From DAOUMU01 sp034409055 (GTDB lineage: Bacteria; Chloroflexota; Anaerolineae; 4572-78; J111), in assembly GCA_034409055.1 (NCBI GenBank), contig DAOUMU010000519.1:1-17669 (forward strand): a stretch of 17,669 bases of DNA, in the 5' to 3' direction. A program made the translations under genes and the position numbers. Under the pieces are notes generated by a model. That model did not search any database. It worked only from the letters and a program-made list of their open reading frames with translations, and was not told the origin of the DNA. Positions 6,849 to 14,420 of the stretch are shown here, piece after piece; the first letter of the stretch is position 1; each line of letters begins with the position of its first letter.

Positions 6849-6917
6849 CTACTCATTTTGGATTTCCACAACAAGTTCCGCCAAATACCACTTGGCATCA
6901 TCCGGGATAAACGCCAT
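6849..6917 (-). pseudogene. 22-codon stub, possible DUF4288 N-terminus
   Basis: ATG at 6917 has an excellent ribosome site (AGAGGAGAGGGAAT) and encodes MAFIPDDAKWYLAELVVEIQNE before a TAG at 6849-6851. The peptide resembles the N-terminal strand of DUF4288 proteins, which are normally about 100 residues; that family call is from memory. The good start and early stop, directly before a methyltransferase frame that lacks its own start, suggest a deletion that joined two genes. Another reading is a short leader peptide translated ahead of the methyltransferase. Confidence 0.45.
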
Positions 6918-6944
6918 ATTCCCTCTCCTCTGTAAATAGACCTT

Positions 6945-6970
6945 GTAGGACAAACTTAAGTTTGTCCTAC
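6945..6970. repeat. perfect 26-bp palindrome
   Basis: GTAGGACAAACTT (6945-6957) is followed at once by its exact reverse complement (6958-6970). As RNA it forms a long hairpin on either strand. It lies between the stub gene and the end of the minus-strand PLP gene, and no T-run marks it as a simple terminator. It looks like a REP-type palindrome. Confidence 0.75.
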
Positions 6971-7016
6971 GGATATTTTCGTCATTGGTGGTGTGTCAAC
7001 ACTCGTGATAACTCCC

Positions 7017-8150
7017 TTAGCAAGACAGCGCTGATAGTATCTCTTTCACCCGCCGCGCCACAACCACTTCCTCTCCCTCCTGCAAGGTGTGGACGTGAAT
7101 CCATATCTCAGAACGTTCCACGCCAGGAGTCTGCGAATCAACCAGCCGCACCACAATTCGAGGCTCACCTTCGCGAAGTTTCTGTGCTACGAGCCGGTGA
7201 GTTACCCCAAGTTCTTTCTCATCCCACGACACTGATACATACGGAAGCAGATAGCCAATCCCAACCGGCAATGCTCTCTCTACTCTGATCCCTTCAACCT
7301 TTGCTAGAATTCCCTTGATGTATGATACGCGTTGTTCCCACATGACCGCTTCGGCAGAATGATTCTTCTGGAGATACAATTCAATGGCTTTGACTAACCC
7401 CACGATCTCCTCTTTGGCCGCTTTCATCCCTCGACCAATGCTTTTTACATTGGGGCTATCATTCATCACACACGCCTCAATCAAATCCTTCCGACCTAGT
7501 ATAACCCCACTCGACTGTGGCCCTCGTATGGACTTGCCGCCACTAAACACAACCAAATCAGCCCCTTCTTCGATGAATCGAGACAAGTTCTCTACGGGAG
7601 GGACTTGACCGGCGGCATCCACAATCACCGGCACACCAACCCTATGCGCCATCTGAGCCACTTCACTCAAAGGCAGAGCTTCCCCGGCACAGAACCAAGC
7701 AAAAGTATAATAGACGGCAGCCACCTCATCATCAAGGCCCCTCTCCAATTCACTCACGGCAGCAGGGATTTCCACAAACTCCCCACCAGCAATGTGTATC
7801 GCATGATCAAATGGATTGCGATGTGCTTGATGCACAATGAACCTGTTCTTCATACCAGAGGTATCAGGCAAGCGAGATATCTTCGCCTGATCTGTTCCAG
7901 CCATACAGGCGGCGGCCATAAGCGTAATTCCGGCTGAAGCACAAGCACAAACATGGGCCGCTTCAACCCCAACCAGTTCAGCGATGCGTCGACCTGCGGC
8001 CTGGTGGAGTTTATAGATGTCCACAAAATGCCGGCTGGCAGCAACCATTGCCTCCATTATTTGGGGATACATAATTGAGCCGCCGAGCGTAGTCATTGAC
8101 CCGGATGCATTGATGAGGGGTTCTACTCCCAATTCTTGATAGATGTTCAT
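7017..8150 (-). CDS. PLP-dependent lyase of the SelA/DgaE type
   Basis: This 377-residue enzyme starts with ATG at 8150, with GAGGT a few bases upstream. The fold-type I layout is clear: YQELGVEPLINASGSMTTLG at the N-terminus (typical of SelA-like enzymes), HVCACASAGITLMAAACMAG around 66-84, VDAAGQVPP (177-185) with the Asp that contacts the pyridine ring, and FSGGKSIRGPQSSG (202-215), where Lys206 is the expected PLP lysine. Relatives include D-glucosaminate-6-phosphate ammonia-lyase (DgaE) and selenocysteine synthase (SelA). No tRNA-Sec or selD lies nearby, so a role in amino-sugar or amino-acid elimination is more likely than selenocysteine synthesis. No sugar-uptake genes are next to it, so the substrate stays open. 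Length is normal. It lies 26 bases after the GAF regulator gene on the same strand, so the two may be cotranscribed. Confidence 0.9.
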   Translation of the reverse strand: MNIYQELGVEPLINASGSMTTLGGSIMYPQIMEAMVAASRHFVDIYKLHQAAGRRIAELVGVEAAHVCACASAGITLMAAACMAGTDQAKISRLPDTSGMKNRFIVHQAHRNPFDHAIHIAGGEFVEIPAAVSELERGLDDEVAAVYYTFAWFCAGEALPLSEVAQMAHRVGVPVIVDAAGQVPPVENLSRFIEEGADLVVFSGGKSIRGPQSSGVILGRKDLIEACVMNDSPNVKSIGRGMKAAKEEIVGLVKAIELYLQKNHSAEAVMWEQRVSYIKGILAKVEGIRVERALPVGIGYLLPYVSVSWDEKELGVTHRLVAQKLREGEPRIVVRLVDSQTPGVERSEIWIHVHTLQEGEEVVVARRVKEILSALSC

Positions 8151-8176
8151 ACTACCTCATTGTCAATTAGCAATTG

Positions 8177-10015
8177 TTAAGCCGCTTCCATCTCCTCTAA
8201 CGTCCTCGTCACCGCCCGCAAAGCGGCCCGGCGAGTACGATTAAACGTCCCCTCTGAAATATACAAGCGGGCCATAATATCCCGGTTGAGTCTATCCTTG
8301 AAATACGCTTCGTGCAAAATCAGGTAAGGATACCACTCACGGGGAGGAGGTTCGCCGGGTAATTGGCCCTCAGGCCGTAACTTTTCCACTGCTTCCGCCA
8401 GGACACTGTACATAGCCTTCCCCCGGTCCAGGTGGGTCACTGTTCCTGCTGGCAGCCGGGATTTTACCAGTTTCATTTTAGCCAGCGGATGCTCGCCCAG
8501 GTGAGCATAATCGGCCAGGTTGCGCAGGGCATTTTCAACCGCCTTGACCGAAATTTGAACCGGGTATTGGCTAACCCTGGCCTGGCTTCTCTCGGCCAAG
8601 CTGGCGATGCGAGCCAGGTATTCAGCTTCACGCTGCGCATTTTGAATAGTGTCGGCCAGCCAGTCGCTGGGGTAGAGAAGCAACTCCAGGTCAGTCTGAG
8701 AATAGCTGGTCCCGTTTTCCGGTTGCCCTAATATCAGAGCGCCCAACTGCCTCGTATCGGCGTAAAGCGGTATCAGAAGGGCAACTTCCGTCAGAGGGGG
8801 CGGAAAATGGCCGGGTTCCAGGGGCAGAACATCGTCAGCAGCCAAATCGGCCGGGACAAGAGGCAATTTGGCCTGACCCCAGCGATAAGTAGCCGCCAAC
8901 CGGAGCCCGTTATTCTCAAAAAGGACAAGCAACCCAAAAGTAGCCCGGACAGAGGCACACAAAGAATCCAGAGCCAGAGACAGATGCTCATCCTGGCTGG
9001 CCTGTTCCCCGGCCAGCGTCGCCAGCCGGCGTAAATTGTCCCGCAACCGGCGCGTATCCCGCCGGTAGAAAAGTGAGTCTAAACCACGACGAGCCACATC
9101 AATCAAAGAATGGGTAACAATCGCCAACATAACCACAAACACAAAAGCCACAGCCGGGATGTTGTAAGCCCGAACTGAAATCCAGGTCACCAGCCAGTAA
9201 AGGATCGTTACCAAGCCTACGGTAACAGCATTATAGATAAAATCGTGCCAGATGGTCCGGTCATCCATCAGGGCACTATAACGAGCCACCCCATAACCAA
9301 TCAAAATGACATAAATTCCCAACAACAACGCCAGGGCAACTACTGGCACCGGTAGACCAAACGCAGAAGCGGCAATGGAGAGCGGGCCGGCCAGCCCCCC
9401 CACCACGGTGGCTACAGTCAGGGTGACAAATTGCTTACGACGCGGCATAGCTGCTGGCGTAGCCTGGGCCGAGCGGACAAGATTAATCACACTCATGCCA
9501 GTATAGAGCAGCAAAAAGACAGCAAAGATGGGATAAAGCGGACCGGCTTTGAGGGTGCTGAGGTAAAGAGGATCGCCAACTGTTGAGGCAAAGAAAAAGG
9601 AGGTAAAGACATTGAGTATAATCCAAGCCGCAGCCACCCCATAACCTATTAAAATTCGTACCCAACGCCAGAAGGTTAAGGGACCAGGACGCATAAGGGT
9701 GGTGACATGGTGCCACAGCATAATCGCTGTTGTCACCGACCATCCCTGGAGCCAACCGGTTGCCCCCTGTTCTTTCAGGGTCATAGCCCGCCAAAATGGA
9801 AAAAACAAACGGAACCAATCTGTATCACTGCTTGGCACCGGCGGCGGGTTGAGAGCCAGCAACACATCCATAAAAAGGCGGGCTATTGTCCACAGGGTGA
9901 GGCCGGTCAACCAGGCAATCAGGCTACGCGGGCTACGGGTCACCACATACAACCCCAACCACAGCGCCAGGGCCATAGTTAAAAAGCTGACGATTAGAGT
10001 GAAGGTAAAGAGCAC
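8177..10015 (-). CDS. seven-helix membrane sensor with GAF domain and helical C-terminal domain, no kinase
   Basis: The product has 612 residues. The start is a GTG at 10015, preceded by AGAGGTAGG. Residues 1-305 hold about seven to nine hydrophobic helices, like the 7TM module of histidine-kinase-type sensors. A basic helix (309-335, RRGLDSLFYRRDTRRLRDNL) leads into a GAF-like domain (about 337-460). There is no HisKA or HATPase domain. The last 54 residues (REWYPYLILHEAYFKDRLNR, then DIMARLYISEGTFNRTRRAALRAV) form a compact helical domain. In it, NRDIMARLYISEGTFNRTRRAA reads like the recognition part of a helix-turn-helix. This would make it a membrane-tethered one-component regulator; the DNA-binding step is inference. 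The downstream PLP gene begins 26 bases after its stop, so the two could form one unit. Confidence 0.85.
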   Translation of the reverse strand: MLFTFTLIVSFLTMALALWLGLYVVTRSPRSLIAWLTGLTLWTIARLFMDVLLALNPPPVPSSDTDWFRLFFPFWRAMTLKEQGATGWLQGWSVTTAIMLWHHVTTLMRPGPLTFWRWVRILIGYGVAAAWIILNVFTSFFFASTVGDPLYLSTLKAGPLYPIFAVFLLLYTGMSVINLVRSAQATPAAMPRRKQFVTLTVATVVGGLAGPLSIAASAFGLPVPVVALALLLGIYVILIGYGVARYSALMDDRTIWHDFIYNAVTVGLVTILYWLVTWISVRAYNIPAVAFVFVVMLAIVTHSLIDVARRGLDSLFYRRDTRRLRDNLRRLATLAGEQASQDEHLSLALDSLCASVRATFGLLVLFENNGLRLAATYRWGQAKLPLVPADLAADDVLPLEPGHFPPPLTEVALLIPLYADTRQLGALILGQPENGTSYSQTDLELLLYPSDWLADTIQNAQREAEYLARIASLAERSQARVSQYPVQISVKAVENALRNLADYAHLGEHPLAKMKLVKSRLPAGTVTHLDRGKAMYSVLAEAVEKLRPEGQLPGEPPPREWYPYLILHEAYFKDRLNRDIMARLYISEGTFNRTRRAALRAVTRTLEEMEAA

Positions 10016-10040
10016 TGACCCTACCTCTGAAAGAGATATA

Positions 10041-10062
10041 ACATATTGTGGTGGTAATATGT
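10041..10062. promoter_or_regulatory. operator-like inverted repeat upstream of the GAF sensor gene
   Basis: ACATATT (10041-10047) and AATATGT (10056-10062) are perfect inverted arms around GTGGTGGT. The left arm and centre recur as a direct repeat at 10256-10272. A partial third match (TAACATATTT) occurs near 10423. The site lies 26 bases upstream of the GTG start of the membrane sensor, a possible place for autoregulation. It may also be just part of the repeat cluster. Confidence 0.4.
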
Positions 10063-10126
10063 AATGGTCAATAACAGTTTGAACAATGCCAACCGAAAGC
10101 CCGAGGCTAACCCACAGGGCAGGGCC

Positions 10127-10186
10127 ATCGGGCTGAAAGAGCGAAGGATGCTAAAAGCACCCTAAAAAGTCAAATTTCAGCCCGAT
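10127..10186. repeat. hairpin repeat ATCGGGCTGAAA / TTTCAGCCCGAT
   Basis: Twelve-base perfect arms at 10127-10138 and 10175-10186 enclose 36 bases. A GC-rich hairpin (GCGGG-TCTTTAGG-CCCGC) follows near 10206-10223. Together they lie between two direct copies of ACATATTGTGGTGGTAA (10041 and 10256). No open reading frame of quality crosses the region. Confidence 0.6.
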
Positions 10187-10481
10187 AGGGCTTTGCTCTT
10201 TTAGTGCGGGTCTTTAGGCCCGCAGTCGGCGGGGTTCAAAGTGTCGTTGACTACTACATATTGTGGTGGTAACAGGTAAATTTGTCAATCACCCCTGATG
10301 AAACGCCAAACGTGAGGATTTTTAACCTGGCTACCATGCTCTACGTTGTAGCCCAAATCGGACGCTCAACGTCCCCAGGTGGCGTTCCAACGCCGGAGCG
10401 TCGGAACGAGGTCTTGTGGTGTAACATATTTCTGACCACTACACAATTTGGGTATCCCCTTCAAATCTATGGGCAGCGTAG

Positions 10482-10545
10482 GGGCGAGGCAAGTCGGATT
10501 GGTAGTGGTCGAAGCGAACAAGCCACGCTCCGACTTGCCTCGCCC
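10482..10545. repeat. long perfect hairpin in the 10-kb spacer
   Basis: GGGCGAGGCAAGTCGGA (10482-10498) pairs along all 17 bases with 10529-10545, around a 30-base loop that has its own GTGG/CCAC pair. Tandem TGGCAGTTT-type units follow (about 10568-10608). The spacer from 10016 to 10641 holds this hairpin, the 10127 hairpin, the ACATATT repeats and a GGCGTTCCAACGCC palindrome near 10381. I see no gene in it. Confidence 0.7.
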
Positions 10546-10641
10546 TTACTTTTGGAGAGGATGCCAATTTGGCAGTTTTTGGCAGTTTCTGGCCTGTTTT
10601 TGGCAGCCTGAATATGGTCAAATAACAAACAAAAAGTTGGA

Positions 10642-11331
10642 ATGAAATTGGACCAACAAACTGTAAAGCGTTGTGATTGTGATGAGCCTTTACCAAATCC
10701 ACGACCAGCCATTAATTTTCAGCCTTGTGTTGGTTGGCATTTTTTTGGCTGGTGGGTATTGGTAAATATGGTCGGTACCGGTCTGGGGGTGGCTATAGGT
10801 CTCGTTGGAGCCTGTGATATGTTGGCAGTCCCGGTCAGGATTGTCCTCTGGGGCGTGGTGGGCGCCCTCGTGGGGATCATACAAAAGTTAATTCTACAAC
10901 GGCATCTCTATCCAGGTAACTGGGTATGGGCCAGCATCGCCGGCTGGATGGTGGGTGGGATTTTGGCCGGACGTGAAGGAGTAGATTGGGCTATTATGGG
11001 GGGTATGGTGGGGACGATGCAGTGGTTGGCCCTGAGACGCCATACCTGCCGGGCCGGCTGGTGGGTGTTGGCGAACGCCGCAGCCTTGATTTTCGGTGCA
11101 TCTACCGGCTGGAGTATAAGCTTTACCAGCAGGTGGGTTCTGTTCAGGGAGGTGGTTGCTGTGAATGAGCCTGTAATCGAAATTGTGGATTGGATTGTAG
11201 CCGGCATCGCCGGGGGAACCATCACCGGAATTATCACCGGCCTCTGGCTGTTTTGGTTGCTGTCTCTGAGACGGGGAAACATAACAGAAACGTCGGTTTC
11301 TGAAACTCATAGGCTCAAGGCGGAAAGATGA
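10642..11331 (+). CDS. W-rich repeat integral membrane protein
   Basis: This 229-residue membrane protein has a 30-residue polar N-terminus and then about six to seven hydrophobic segments. It contains an internal repeat: FGWWVLVNMVGTGLGVAIG (about 34-52), PGNWVWASIAGWMVGGILAG (91-110) and AGWWVLANAAALIFGASTGW (133-152). The segments between them also match: GIIQKLILQRHLYPG and GTMQWLALRRHTCRAG. The repeat type (WWVLA..., QWL.LRRH) is common in Chloroflexota and cyanobacterial hypothetical proteins of unknown role. The ATG at 10642 has only a weak ribosome site (TTGGA). Its stop overlaps the metallophosphoesterase start by four bases (ATGA), so the two are translationally coupled, and it may help that exported enzyme or simply share its regulation. 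Confidence 0.8.
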   Translation: MKLDQQTVKRCDCDEPLPNPRPAINFQPCVGWHFFGWWVLVNMVGTGLGVAIGLVGACDMLAVPVRIVLWGVVGALVGIIQKLILQRHLYPGNWVWASIAGWMVGGILAGREGVDWAIMGGMVGTMQWLALRRHTCRAGWWVLANAAALIFGASTGWSISFTSRWVLFREVVAVNEPVIEIVDWIVAGIAGGTITGIITGLWLFWLLSLRRGNITETSVSETHRLKAER

Positions 11332-12170
11332 AAACAAGTAGACGAGATTTTTTAAAAGGCTTCGGTAAGGTCGTCGCCGGTGGCTGTATTGCTGCTGTAG
11401 GCGCCTATGAATATAGCACACAAGTTGAAAGCCAATCGCTGGGGGTAGAGCGGGTACAAATCCCCCTTAAAAACCTGAATCCGAGCCTGGAAGGTTTCAA
11501 AATTGTTCAGATGAGCGATATCCACCTGCATCCCTACACCCAAATTGGTCTTGTGCAAGAAGCAGTGAACCTGGCCAACGCGCTTCACCCTGATTTGATT
11601 GTGTTAACAGGCGACTACGTGCTGCAAAAGGCCGATTCCATCTTTGAACTTGGGCCTGTTTTAGCCTCTCTCAATGCCAGGTACGGTGTTTTTACAATTT
11701 TTGGCAACCACGATTTATGGACAAATGTAGAGGTGGTACGGATCGGCTTGGAGGAAGCAGGCTTACCTATTCTATGCAATGCGGGAGTGGCGCTGAGCAC
11801 AGGTCGGCAGATAATTTACCTGGCCGGTTTGGACGATGGGTGGAGTGGCCGGCCCGACTTGAAAGCTGCCCTGGCTAACTTACCGGCCAACACCCCCACC
11901 ATCCTCCTGGCCCACGAACCAGATCTGGCCGATACCTTTTCTTTGGATGGCCGGGTTTCATTGCAACTGTCGGGCCACAGTCATGGCGGCCAGGTCCGTT
12001 TGCCGGGCATTGGTCCTCCTTTTTTACCCTTTTTAGGGAGCAAGTATGACCAAGGGCTGTACAACGTAAATGATATGTGGCTCTACACAAACAGAGGAAT
12101 TGGCCTGGTTTTACCCTTTCGCATCAACTGCCCCCCGGAGGTGACAGAAATTACACTGGTGGGAATATAA
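11328..12170 (+). CDS. Tat-exported metallophosphoesterase (YkuE-like)
   Basis: The product has 280 residues. The N-terminus MKTSRRDFLKGFGK has the twin-arginine motif SRRDFLK, followed by a hydrophobic stretch (about 14-28), so the protein is exported folded. All calcineurin-like metal-site motifs are present: D64 and H66 (MSDIHLH), G95-D96 (LTGDY), G126-N127-H128-D129 (FGNHD), H196 (LAHEPD), and H217 and H219 (SGHSHGGQ). The closest described type is YkuE, a cell-wall-associated phosphoesterase. Such enzymes use two metal ions, and the natural substrate is not known here. The start overlaps the stop of the membrane protein by four bases (ATGA), so the pair forms a coupled operon. Length and motif order are normal. 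No recognisable terminator follows; the next 130 bases contain a GGTCGGCGGTC tandem and a hairpin. Confidence 0.94.
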   Translation: MKTSRRDFLKGFGKVVAGGCIAAVGAYEYSTQVESQSLGVERVQIPLKNLNPSLEGFKIVQMSDIHLHPYTQIGLVQEAVNLANALHPDLIVLTGDYVLQKADSIFELGPVLASLNARYGVFTIFGNHDLWTNVEVVRIGLEEAGLPILCNAGVALSTGRQIIYLAGLDDGWSGRPDLKAALANLPANTPTILLAHEPDLADTFSLDGRVSLQLSGHSHGGQVRLPGIGPPFLPFLGSKYDQGLYNVNDMWLYTNRGIGLVLPFRINCPPEVTEITLVGI

Positions 12171-12182
12171 TATGGTAGATTT

Positions 12183-12256
12183 TGCGGCGGTCGGCGGTCA
12201 TCGGTCGGCGGTCGCGGGGCCAAAAGGCAATTTGGACAGCAAAGCTGTTGCCAAAT
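12183..12256. repeat. GGCGGTC tandem and hairpin in the spacer after the phosphoesterase
   Basis: GGCGGTC and CGGTCGGCGGTC units recur between 12185 and 12215. They are followed by an inverted pair, CAATTTGG-ACAGC (12228-12240) and GCTGTTGCCAAATT (12244-12257). No T-run follows, so terminator function is doubtful. Confidence 0.45.
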
Positions 12257-12305
12257 TTAAGAGGTATACACTATCAAGCTATTTATCAAACAAGGAGATA
12301 ATCCA

Positions 12306-13034
12306 ATGACAAGCATCAACAAAAGTTTTGATCGTAAGTCGTCCAACGAATTTATGGGAGATTTCGCCATCGTTGGCACAATCTTACAGAGTCCGGGACA
12401 ATTTTTTGCTGAGATTCGCGACAGTATCGACCTGTCAACGAAAATAGTGGCGTTATTGATTTCGACCACCATCTTCCTGACCATCTACGGCGCGATACTT
12501 GGCTCAGGACACCCGCTCCAGGCAATCAGTTCGGCCATCAAGCTGCCCCTCATCTTTTTAGGCGGCCTGATGACCTGTACCCCAACCCTGTACATCTTCG
12601 ATATTTTGCTCGGTTCCAAGCGCAGCCTGGCCCAAACGGTGGCCATTCTCTTGACCGCTATCACCGTCATTGCTGTGCTATTATTCAGCTTTGCGCCCAT
12701 CACGGTGGTCTTCAGATTGACCGTCAACGGCTACCAATTTTTCAAGTTACTCAACGTCGGTTTCTTGGCGATTGCCCTGCTGGTCGGCCTGATCTATCTT
12801 GAACGAGGACTGAGGCGAACTTCGGCCCCAGGTAGCGATTACCTTTTGCACGAACTGCTTTACGCCTTCTGGATCGTCGTTTTCATCTTGATGATAAGTC
12901 AAATGGCCTGGAGTTTGCGCCCCTTCTTCCATTATCCTGGGGCCCCCTTCACTCTATTCGTCGGAAGCAGCAATTTATTTACAGAGATTCGTTCGGCTCT
13001 TGGCGAATTCCTGGGATTTTGGGTTGTGCGGTGA
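12306..13034 (+). CDS. conserved multi-pass membrane protein of unknown function
   Basis: This 242-residue protein has an ATG at 12306 preceded by AAGGAG at good distance. A soluble N-terminus (1-45) contains FFAEIRDSIDL. About six hydrophobic helices follow. Characteristic stretches include IYGAILGSGHPLQAISSAIK, LPLIFLGGLMTCTPTLYIFD, LLFSFAPITVVF, NGYQFFKLLNVGFLAIA, SQMAWSLRPF and FTEIRSALGEFLG. I recognise these as a family found in cyanobacteria, planctomycetes and Chloroflexota. It is sometimes labelled actin-binding WH2-domain protein in databases, a label with no visible basis in the sequence. The role is unknown. The next gene starts 12 bases after the stop, so the two are likely cotranscribed. 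Confidence 0.85.
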   Translation: MTSINKSFDRKSSNEFMGDFAIVGTILQSPGQFFAEIRDSIDLSTKIVALLISTTIFLTIYGAILGSGHPLQAISSAIKLPLIFLGGLMTCTPTLYIFDILLGSKRSLAQTVAILLTAITVIAVLLFSFAPITVVFRLTVNGYQFFKLLNVGFLAIALLVGLIYLERGLRRTSAPGSDYLLHELLYAFWIVVFILMISQMAWSLRPFFHYPGAPFTLFVGSSNLFTEIRSALGEFLGFWVVR

Positions 13035-13046
13035 TAGGCAAGAGCA

Positions 13047-14111
13047 ATGGCTAACCGCTTTGGTCAATCGAAACATCAAATGAGCGGCGGGGCGGCCACT
13101 CCACCGCCCCGCCAAAACTGGGGGCTTATCATTGGTGGGGTCGTTGTAGTGTTGGGGATGCTTATTTTTTTAATCAATCTGCCTGGCCACAATGCCACCC
13201 CAAGCCCTGCTTCGACCCCCATCATCGTGCGCGATGGACTGGTGGTAACAGGAACCGGCCCGGAACTATACATCTTTAAAAAATATACCCTACACCAGCT
13301 TATCAGCCCCACCCTTACCCAACAGGCGCAGGCACAACCGGTTGCGGACAATTTTTTAGCGCAATATGCCCACGGTCAGCCGGTTGATCAAAATGGTCTG
13401 CCGGTATCACAGGCGACCGTAGGCAATGCAGATAGCCAACCACGCTCCACTCAACTACCCAGAGCAATCCCGCCGGCCGCAACTCCCAATCACCCTTTGC
13501 GATGGTTAGGAGGTATGGTTGTCCTTGCCGGGGGCGTCTGGTTACTGGCCTATCTGTTCCGCCGCTACCAAACCGACCACCAACCCCATCTCAAAGCCTA
13601 TCTGCAGCAGACTACCGTCTACACGGCCCAGATTGAGCAAATTCTCAAAGCCAGTCCAAACCGTCAGCAGCAACAGTTGCTCACCCAGATCCACCATTGG
13701 CAGCAGGCGATTGAAGAACTGGTGCAGAGCATTGCCAAATTGCGCCAAAATGACCTCATCTATCGCGATTCGGCCAGTGTGCCAGCCGTTATCGCCGATC
13801 TGAAGCGGCAACTGGAGGCCGAACCCGATCCGACCCTACATACCCATTTAGGACATATGCTGACTCAACGCGAGAGTCAACTGGTGGCTTTGGAACAATT
13901 GCAAACCTCCATAAGACAGGCCGAAATTCAGGTTGAGACGACGGTGGCTGTACTTGGCACGATTTACTCGCAACTACTCACCAATCAATCCACTTCCCAG
14001 GTAGCCGACTACAACCGCCTATTGGTCAAAGTAGATGAAGAGGTCCATTGCTTACAAGACCATCTGGACGCCTTGAGGGAGGTAAAAATGAACTCTCTTA
14101 TGTCATTCTGA
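13047..14111 (+). CDS. two-TM protein with a long C-terminal coiled coil; end altered by a repeat
   Basis: The product has 354 residues. TM1 spans about 25-45 and TM2 about 150-171. The roughly 105 residues between them (Pro/Gln-rich, NATPSPASTPIIVRDGLVVT) would lie outside the membrane. Residues 190-345 are predicted helical and Gln/Glu/Leu-rich, giving a long cytoplasmic coiled coil (AQIEQILKAS, QQAIEELVQSIAKL, QLVALEQLQTSIRQAEIQ, EEVHCLQDHLDALREVK). I do not recognise a function; a membrane-anchored scaffold is plausible. The start ATG is 12 bases after the upstream gene, with a poor ribosome site, so it likely depends on coupling. The last residues (LMSF) are read from ATGTCATTCTGAGG, the end of a widespread intergenic repeat, so the original terminus has been lost or extended. 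Confidence 0.8.
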   Translation: MANRFGQSKHQMSGGAATPPPRQNWGLIIGGVVVVLGMLIFLINLPGHNATPSPASTPIIVRDGLVVTGTGPELYIFKKYTLHQLISPTLTQQAQAQPVADNFLAQYAHGQPVDQNGLPVSQATVGNADSQPRSTQLPRAIPPAATPNHPLRWLGGMVVLAGGVWLLAYLFRRYQTDHQPHLKAYLQQTTVYTAQIEQILKASPNRQQQQLLTQIHHWQQAIEELVQSIAKLRQNDLIYRDSASVPAVIADLKRQLEAEPDPTLHTHLGHMLTQRESQLVALEQLQTSIRQAEIQVETTVAVLGTIYSQLLTNQSTSQVADYNRLLVKVDEEVHCLQDHLDALREVKMNSLMSF

Positions 14112-14135
14112 GGCAAAGCCGAAGAATCTCTATGC
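14097..14135. repeat. fragment of the GTCATTCYGAGG repeat family
   Basis: ATGTCATTCTGAGG, then CGAAGAATCTC, match the left arm of element D (15309 onwards: ATGTCATTCCGAGG, then GAGGAATCTC). The right arm is missing. The first bases encode the final codons and stop of the coiled-coil gene. Confidence 0.7.
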
Positions 14136-14261
14136 CGGGCAAGTTGGCTTAAAAATAGCTTCTGGGAAGGTTGTCCAAGTGTTCAAAGTGTCTCTGACCA
14201 CTTCACTTTTTGTCAAATATTTGGAAACGGAGTATCATAGCAAAGTTAATAATGTTAAGTT

Positions 14262-14406
14262 AGGCAGTTCCGAAAAAATAATTGTCCCAACTCCGTGAAA
14301 CGTGATGCGTGAAACGTGATGTTTTTATGCCATAAACCCTCACGTTTCACGTTTTACGCCTCACGTCACCGACAGTTTTGGGATGATTTAAATTTCGGAA
14401 CTCCCT
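14262..14406. mobile_element. palindromic MITE-like element, copy B
   Basis: This 145-bp copy matches copy A (5751-5960) end to end: AGGCAGTTCCGAAAAAATA, ATTGTCCCAACTCCGTGA, GTGAAACGTGATGTTTTTA, GCCATAAACCCTCACGTTTC, then TTTGGGATGAT and ATTTCGGAACTCCCT. It lacks two segments of about 37 and 30 bases found in A. It is the simpler form and so probably nearer to the ancestor. Confidence 0.8.
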
Positions 14407-14420
14407 AAGCAAATACATAG

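Noticed and set aside
7017..8150. Selenocysteine synthase (selA)
   Set aside because: The motifs fit the wider SelA/DgaE family, but there is no tRNA-Sec, selB or selD nearby and the protein is shorter than typical bacterial SelA.
10282..10611. 109-codon frame in the 10-kb spacer
   Set aside because: It runs through the GGCGTTCCAACGCC palindrome and the long hairpin, so the peptide reflects repeats and not a gene.
10894..11421. 175-codon minus-strand frame
   Set aside because: It is antisense to the W-rich membrane protein and phosphoesterase, and is composed of Gln/Pro/His shadows.
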